A stretch of 17,010 nucleotides of DNA. Source: Alphaproteobacteria bacterium (GTDB lineage Bacteria; Pseudomonadota; Alphaproteobacteria; UBA828). The DNA lies in NCBI GenBank assembly GCA_022826345.1, contig JAJDVB010000200.1, forward strand, positions 1 to 17,010, written 5' to 3'. Position 1 is the first letter of the stretch. Every line of letters starts with the position of its first letter. Under the pieces are notes generated by a model that was not told the DNA's origin, ran no database searches, and saw nothing but the letters and a program-made list of their open reading frames with translations. Of the stretch, positions 13,001 to 17,010 are shown one piece after another. The translations under genes were made by a program, and so were the position numbers.

Positions 13001-14873
13001 GGGGCGCGTCGAATCGCAAGGCGAAGCAGTCACGGCTCCCGGTTTCGCCACGAGCGGGACGCAGTCGCCCACCGACGGCAGCGGCTCCGGTGAGGCACCG
13101 GATGCGGCCTCGAACAGGGATGCCATCGATGCACCTGACGCCGGGGAGAGTGCCGGCTCCGTCATTCACCTGCCCGATCTGAGCGGCCCGCCGCGATTCG
13201 GGGCGGACGCGGACCCTGACGACGATCGGCAGCGGCAGACTTCGGACATCGTCATGGCATCTAAAGGCGATGCCGTAGAGGTGTCGGAACCGGCTTCGCC
13301 GGAGTCGCGCGCCGCGCAGGCGAGCAGCGCCGAAGTTTCGCCGGCAGTTACCGACGAGGCCGCCGCGGATGCAAGGCGTCCCGAGGATATGGACATCGTC
13401 GTCCTTTCTGGACAGGCCGAAGCCGACGCGCCGGACCATGAGGTCGAGGACCAAAGCGACAGCGAACCCGACCGGCGGCCTTCCGACCCGGCCGGCGCAG
13501 CCGCGACCGAGGCCGCGACAGGCGGCATCGTCTTCGACGACACCCTCGCCCTGGAACTTGCCGACGCGGTGCCGATCTCGTCCGACGAGGGCGAAGCACC
13601 GCAATCTGTCTTCGATGTCTCGCTGCCCGATACTGGAACCGCGGCGTTCGAGCCTGCCGGCGAAGAGACGGACGCCACGTACGCGGAGACTTCCCTCGAA
13701 GCGGCACCTCCCGGTCCAGCGGCAGCCCTGGCCTTCGCGACCGATCCCGACACGGAGGTGGCACTGCGAGACGGCTTGTTCGGCTTCGGCAGCGCCTCGG
13801 CCGAAACGGACGAGGCGCAGGTATGGCAGGGCGGGCTCAGGGCCGCGATTGCCGCGCTCGGCGAGGGCCGCACGGCGCCGCTGGTGATCGTCGATATCGA
13901 CGGGGTTCCCTATCCTGCGGGCGCCATCCACGAACTAGCGGCCGTCTGTGAAGTCGGCACCGTAGTGATCGCGGTAGGCTCGGACGTTTCGGCACGGCCC
14001 GGGCGTGAGCTTCTGCTCGCAGGGGTCAGCGACTACCTGGCCAAGCCCCTGACGGCGGAGGCCGTGGGCCGGGTTGCGAGCCGTGCCCTCGCGAGCGCGT
14101 CTGCAGACCGCCCGGGTGGGCGTGTGGCGGGATTCGTCGGCTGCGGCGGTAGCGGGTCGACGACGATGGCGGTGGCGACTGCGCTCGATGCGGCATCGCG
14201 CGGCTGCTACGTCTCCGTGCTGGATCTGAGCCGTTCGGTGGCGGCGGCGGCGCTGGCGCTTGGCGTCGAGCCCGTGGCCGGACTGGATCAGCTTCTGGAA
14301 ACGGCTGACAAGGTGGCGGTTGACTCCGAGTCGCTGGAGGCCGTGCGCGCGCGCCGCTCGGACCGGATCGAGGTCTATGCCCATCGCTGGAGTCCGGAAC
14401 ACCCGATGACCGCATCGGCGGACGCGGTGGACCGGCTGCTGGCTGTCTTGAGGCAGCGCTCGCAGCTGGTGCTGGTGGACGGCCTCGACGAGACCGCGAT
14501 GCGGTTCCGTTCCTCGGTCGAGATGGACATGCGGGTGTTCGTCGCGGAGCTGACGTACGCGAAGACGCCGCGCCTCGCCCGCACGGTGAACCTGCTCGAC
14601 GGCGATCTTCCGCTGGTATTGGTGCAGAACCATACGCGCGCCTTTCGGCGAAACGGCGGCGGTCGCACCCTGCGGGATGCCGGGATCGGTATCGAGCCGG
14701 ACGTGGTGGTCCCGTTCGATCCCGTCATTCCCGAAACGGCGGATCGGGGCTGGCCCCAGGGCAGGCTTCCGCGCTCGATGCGCAAGCCGCTGGCAGCGCT
14801 GACCGACCGTCTTCTGGGGGCCTCTTCCGGCGCAGGCGCGGCGGCAGCGCTGGCCTCCGCTCGGGCAGCCTGA
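10092..14873 (+). CDS. cpaE: giant CpaE/TadZ-like pilus localisation protein with repetitive acidic N-terminal extension
   Basis: This 1593-residue protein is three to four times the usual CpaE/TadZ length. The start at 10092 has GGTGAGGGGG about ten bases upstream. Residues about 1-1200 are rich in Ala, Asp, Glu, Ser, Gly and Pro with no membrane segment, probably disordered, and built from diverged repeats. Residues about 1244-1335 look like the receiver-like domain of CpaE (APLVIVDIDG, then GVSDYLAKPL). Residues about 1343-1590 look like the ParA/MinD-type ATPase domain: FVGCGGSGSTTMAVATAL at 1348-1365 in the P-loop place, VLDLSRS at about 1376 and LVLVDGLDE at about 1459-1467. The P-loop lacks both lysines expected of MinD-like ATPases. 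CpaE/TadZ places the Tad machine at the cell pole. The gene lies 2 bases before cpaF, the usual partner. The C-terminal call rests on motifs and context; the extension's role is unknown. Confidence 0.8.
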   Translation: MTLDAPGARSATAPAPPRDESDRPPEAQDENLRMLEALLADSSAVSSGATGTTNPSSWMSETSGEDDAGGDGDDPEWSRSGRVTSEDLLADPIPGTRDFALQTASGTALEADAGNSNDAAVAADSPNSRSHGLRATDREELAAPELVTARRDAQAVPDRSHIDPIDYAGLAVPSGNVGARAKSDVSDAAETAGALETAHRGESKSMDDTGDEGASAEDTDVADTSVVAANVTASVETVEPENRLPGGKRPYGRNKTAQEQTSTDAGTSSAVLDDILLRHIAEAPSVSSDTSSSDLAGAAALATESRDAHAWTLRDRETDSLSEADPYDVHAADADDSPSHGAAGEMGFGEPVAVARTSLEHAQSFGPSEPEEPAIDTVAEERGEARSESSGDLPWDVSWFPGPAEPGAKGSTHSIGLNKTAAATEDVPSADDAETGGSTDPAFRRPDLGGTPSSEAAAEDDEPPLGHIAGAAARSSGETAGPLVPGVPGPEDAPMRARANDLVSPDAEGEDADPEAGHVITLPGSGERDAGVDPSGIEVDGSPGEPSCGPTSLAAHAEHATPAGNATAASDLAAALLRDMAGASISSDQVDAPDTAAGIPDLDRDSDIDAGRLTGTGQTTAPADLDNDPAVADGQPGRVVGATKPSEPAMAAGSISEEGPAETGLEEPDSNAERVLDEHLDSQIDSPGNDFHPFASVAPGAESSTVRSDPGEASVAVSPPDAVGAHDAEADEDPGSVICLPDLSGPAPSDGNAGRDDDLLRQIAEVAAASTGKTAGPPHEDANKRDDDASACGPGHATERAGEASADSERVEDARVAVHLAPGGAQNDFDPIGVEGSGETGTLSSAHATPTQHGSAEPGLLDTLLRDVTGTSVSSDLAGTPDSAAGDHVRNGGYDVDAGPPPDPDPVLHHAASVGLDASLRTEESALGNEGPTSAHEPAVSDSAPFEDSSEPSQTGLEPGWNAEQNESLEGRVESQGEAVTAPGFATSGTQSPTDGSGSGEAPDAASNRDAIDAPDAGESAGSVIHLPDLSGPPRFGADADPDDDRQRQTSDIVMASKGDAVEVSEPASPESRAAQASSAEVSPAVTDEAAADARRPEDMDIVVLSGQAEADAPDHEVEDQSDSEPDRRPSDPAGAAATEAATGGIVFDDTLALELADAVPISSDEGEAPQSVFDVSLPDTGTAAFEPAGEETDATYAETSLEAAPPGPAAALAFATDPDTEVALRDGLFGFGSASAETDEAQVWQGGLRAAIAALGEGRTAPLVIVDIDGVPYPAGAIHELAAVCEVGTVVIAVGSDVSARPGRELLLAGVSDYLAKPLTAEAVGRVASRALASASADRPGGRVAGFVGCGGSGSTTMAVATALDAASRGCYVSVLDLSRSVAAAALALGVEPVAGLDQLLETADKVAVDSESLEAVRARRSDRIEVYAHRWSPEHPMTASADAVDRLLAVLRQRSQLVLVDGLDETAMRFRSSVEMDMRVFVAELTYAKTPRLARTVNLLDGDLPLVLVQNHTRAFRRNGGGRTLRDAGIGIEPDVVVPFDPVIPETADRGWPQGRLPRSMRKPLAALTDRLLGASSGAGAAAALASARAA
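10905..13586 (+). repeat. diverged ~288-residue tandem repeats in the CpaE-like N-terminus
   Basis: Two short motifs alternate. Motif A (consensus LLRD-(I/M/V)-x-x-x-x-(I/V)SSD) occurs at residues 276, 576, 864 and 1152, spaced 300, 288 and 288. Motif B (PDLSGP...DDDLLRQIA) has its second half near residues 465, 759 and 1046, spaced 294 and 287. GSVI-x-LPDLSGP occurs at 735 and 1022, each 24 residues before the B core, and PDLGGTPSS precedes the 465 copy at the same distance. A TGLE motif also recurs between A and B. This points to three full units and a part unit, made by internal duplication of about 864 bp and much diverged. A weaker A-like motif (LLADSSAVSS) is at residue 38. Confidence 0.7.
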
Positions 14874-14875
14874 CC

Positions 14876-16285
14876 ATGGTAGCCCGCGCGTTCGGCCGCC
14901 GTCCCCGGCCTTCCACTCCGCCGCCCGCGCCTCAGGCGGCGAGAGCGGCGCCACCTCCCCCGGCCGCCGCCCCTCGGGAGCAGGCGAGCCCGCCGCGTCC
15001 GCGTGGTCGGACGAACACCGTGATCTCCGACATCGTGGCCAGGATCCACCCGGTCATCGTCAAGTCGCTGGACATGACGAAGATCGCCGAGCTCGACAAC
15101 GAACGCCTGGCCTCGCAGCTGCTGGCGTTCCTGGAGACCGGCGAGGCCGGTCTGCCGGACCTCAGTCCTCTGGACCGCCAGCAGGTGGTCACGCAGCTCG
15201 TCCACGACATCAAGGGGCTGGGACCGATCGAGCCGCTGCTGCTGGACAGCCGGGTTTCCGACATCCTGATCAACGGCATGGACTCGGTCTACGTGGAGCG
15301 CAACGGCCAGCTGCGGCAGATGGATGTGCGCTTCCGGGATTCCCAGCACCTGCTGCATATCGCCCAGCGCATCGCGGGCTGGGTCGGCAGGCGGGTGGAC
15401 GAATCGAACCCGATGGTGGATGCGCGCCTACCCGACGGCTCCCGCGTGAACATCATCATCCCGCCCCTGGCGATCGACGGAGCTGCGGTCTCGATCCGGC
15501 GCTTCACGCTGCAGGGGATCGGGCTCGAGGAGATGGCGGAGCGCCAGGTGATGTCGGCGGCGATGGCGGAGGCGTTCAGGATCTGCGTCAAGGCGCGCCT
15601 GAACATCCTGATCAGCGGCGGCACGGGCTCTGGCAAGACCACGTTCATGAACGCGCTGTCGCAGCATATCGACCACGGCGAGCGGCTGGTCACCATCGAG
15701 GACGCGGCAGAGCTTCAGTTGCAGCAGCCGCACGTGGTGCGGCTGGAGACCCGGACCATGAGCGCGGAGGGCACCGGCGAGGTGACCATGCGCGACCTGC
15801 TTGTGAACACGCTCAGGATGCGCCCGGACCGCATCATCGTCGGCGAGGTGCGGGGCGGCGAGGCGACCGAGATGCTGCAGGCGATGAACACGGGCCATCC
15901 GGGCTCGATGTGCACCCTGCATGCGAACAGCCCGCGCGACGCGCTGACGCGTCTCGAGAACATGCTGATGATGGCGGGCACGGAGATGCCGCTGTCTGCG
16001 ATCCGCCGCCAGATCGCATCGAGTGTGGATATCGTGGTTCAGCTCGCGCGACTGCGCACGGGCCACCGCTGCGTGGTCAGCCTGACCAACGTGGTGGGCA
16101 TCGAGAACGACATCGTGACCACGGAGGAGCTCTGGCGTCGGCGTCCGACCGTCGAGACCCAGCTCATCTTCGAGACCTCCGGAAGGCAGCCGTCCTGGAT
16201 GGCGGCGGTGGACGCGGTGGAGCTGCGGGAGCCGCTGTTGGCGGCGCTCAAGGCGGACCCCCGGATCGGGGAAGAGCCGTCATGA
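14876..16285 (+). CDS. cpaF: CpaF/TadA-type secretion ATPase
   Basis: This 469-residue protein has the length usual for CpaF/TadA. A proline- and alanine-rich, poorly ordered N-terminus (1-45) precedes an all-helical/N-domain region (LGPIEPLLLDSRVSDILING). The ATPase core has Walker A GGTGSGKTT at 248-256, an Asp box around EDAAELQL, Walker B RIIVGEVRGGE at 319-329 and the His box GHPGSMCTLHAN at 340-351. All key residues are present, so it should be an active hexameric ATPase. It powers Flp pilus extension (and retraction in some species) at the cytoplasmic face of the inner membrane. The ATG follows the CpaE-like stop by 2 bases with no strong ribosome site, so coupled translation is likely. 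Its stop overlaps the ATG of the cpaB gene. Confidence 0.95.
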   Translation: MVARAFGRRPRPSTPPPAPQAARAAPPPPAAAPREQASPPRPRGRTNTVISDIVARIHPVIVKSLDMTKIAELDNERLASQLLAFLETGEAGLPDLSPLDRQQVVTQLVHDIKGLGPIEPLLLDSRVSDILINGMDSVYVERNGQLRQMDVRFRDSQHLLHIAQRIAGWVGRRVDESNPMVDARLPDGSRVNIIIPPLAIDGAAVSIRRFTLQGIGLEEMAERQVMSAAMAEAFRICVKARLNILISGGTGSGKTTFMNALSQHIDHGERLVTIEDAAELQLQQPHVVRLETRTMSAEGTGEVTMRDLLVNTLRMRPDRIIVGEVRGGEATEMLQAMNTGHPGSMCTLHANSPRDALTRLENMLMMAGTEMPLSAIRRQIASSVDIVVQLARLRTGHRCVVSLTNVVGIENDIVTTEELWRRRPTVETQLIFETSGRQPSWMAAVDAVELREPLLAALKADPRIGEEPS

Positions 16286-17010
16286 GACGCTACCGCACCG
16301 TCATCATCATTGCGCTGATGGGCATTGTTCCCATGGTCGCGGCCGTGTTCGTGATGCGCTTCATCCTTCCTGCCACGGAGCCGGTTCAGGCGCCGCCGCC
16401 CGTGCAGCAGGCGGTGGCGGCGCCCGCGCCGGTGGTCGAGGAGGAGCCGGACGAAGTCATGGTGCTCGCGGCCGCGCAGGCACTGCCGGTGGGCACCCTG
16501 CTGGACGAGCAGCATCTCACCGAGGTCGGCGTCGAGGAAGACAGCGTCAGGCGCTGGCATATCTGGACCGAGGACCTGGATCCGGACGAGATGCCCTACG
16601 GCCATGTGGTGCGGCAGGCGATTTCAGCCGGCGCGCCGGTGACCTTGCAGTCCCTGGTGGGGCCCCGGCAGCGGGGCTTCCTGGCGGCGGTGCTGAGGCC
16701 CGGCATGCGGGCCATCACCGTCAGGCTCGGGGCCGGCACGCGCCACTCGGGCCTGGTCGATCCAGGCGATCGCGTGGACGTGGTGCTGACGGCGCAGTCG
16801 CGCGACCGGGGCGAGCAGAACGTGCTTGCGCGGACGATCCTTGAGGACGTGCGCGTGGTGGCAGTGGACCGGCGCATCGGCAGTGCGGCGAGCGCTGCGG
16901 AAGGCGGCGGCGAGGTCGAGCGCACGGAGATCGTGACGGCGACCCTTGAGGTTCTTCCCTCTCAGACAGGTCTGCTTGCGCTTGGAGAGCTGGAGGGCGA
17001 GCTCTCGCTT
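16282..17010 (+). CDS. cpaB: CpaB/RcpC-type Flp pilus assembly protein (partial, runs off window)
   Basis: The ATG at 16282 overlaps the cpaF stop (ATGA), and 243 codons are visible before the edge. The N-terminus has a basic start and one membrane helix (MRRYRTVIIIALMGIVPMVA), followed by a Pro/Ala/Val linker (VQAPPPVQQAVAAPAP). An SAF-like region comes next, with VLAAAQALPVGTLLDEQHL and AISAGAPVTLQSLVGPRQRG, then FLAAVLRPGMRAITVRLGAG and VDPGDRVDVVLTA, all typical of CpaB/RcpC. The protein is thought to sit in the periplasm, anchored at the inner membrane, and to act with the secretin CpaC/RcpA. Its place after cpaF differs from the common order pilA-cpaA-cpaB-cpaC-cpaD-cpaE-cpaF. The secretin gene probably follows outside the window. 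Confidence 0.9.
   Translation, partial: MRRYRTVIIIALMGIVPMVAAVFVMRFILPATEPVQAPPPVQQAVAAPAPVVEEEPDEVMVLAAAQALPVGTLLDEQHLTEVGVEEDSVRRWHIWTEDLDPDEMPYGHVVRQAISAGAPVTLQSLVGPRQRGFLAAVLRPGMRAITVRLGAGTRHSGLVDPGDRVDVVLTAQSRDRGEQNVLARTILEDVRVVAVDRRIGSAASAAEGGGEVERTEIVTATLEVLPSQTGLLALGELEGELSL

Noticed and set aside
13935..15358. Minus-strand open frames 13935-14954 and 14375-15358
   Set aside because: They lie opposite the conserved CpaE ATPase domain and the start of cpaF; His/Arg-rich translations without motifs.
1..17010. CRISPR arrays, tRNA or rRNA genes, att sites, replication origin
   Set aside because: Looked for direct repeats with regular spacers, tRNA-like cloverleaf ends and origin-like boxes; none was seen by eye.

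Overview
The window is GC-rich, compactly coded DNA, most like a Proteobacterium and probably an alphaproteobacterium. This is inferred from a Tad/Cpa (Flp) pilus locus with PilA/CpaE/CpaF/CpaB-type genes, GcvA-like LysR regulators and a ROK regulator. No rRNA, tRNA or CRISPR array was seen, so the taxonomy is inference.

Layout. 1-755 (minus) is the N-terminal part of a Na+/phosphate cotransporter family protein, cut by the window edge. 756-1511 is mostly non-coding decay and holds a fragment of an IS5-family transposase with an in-frame amber codon. 1512-2426 (minus) is a LysR regulator (copy 1), divergent from a TadG-like von Willebrand A protein (2840-4528, plus). Convergent to that gene are a ROK-family regulator (4614-5819, minus) and, directly upstream of it on the same strand, a second paralogous LysR regulator (5831-6763, minus). 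LysR copy 2 is divergent from the main tad operon, which runs rightward to the end of the window: TadE-like protein (6962-7555), a second TadE/TadG-like protein (7620-8570), Flp pilin (8782-9012), an unknown 156-residue protein (9489-9959), a possible 47-residue ORF (9952-10095), a 1593-residue CpaE/TadZ-like protein (10092-14873), CpaF/TadA ATPase (14876-16285) and CpaB/RcpC (16282 to beyond the edge). Secretin, TadB/TadC and prepilin peptidase genes are not in the window and presumably lie outside it.

How the parts fit. The two LysR genes are paralogues that share a 40-bp identical stretch. Each sits divergently beside a tad-type gene, and the two intergenic promoters carry the same unusual array of TTGAG/CTCAA boxes (5 in one, 7 in the other), several as perfect inverted repeats at roughly helical spacing. 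This looks like a duplicated regulator-operator module that co-controls a TadG-like surface protein and the pilus operon.

The most unusual items are: (i) a CpaE/TadZ-like protein with about 1200 extra N-terminal residues, apparently unstructured and acidic and built of roughly 288-residue diverged repeats; (ii) a 17-G tract that throws the coupled start of the second TadE/G-like gene out of frame, as in a phase-variable locus; (iii) a 14-C tract at the 3' end of lysR copy 2, just ahead of the ROK gene; (iv) a pilin leader with three successive inverted repeats, and a perfect 12-bp-stem hairpin after the pilin.
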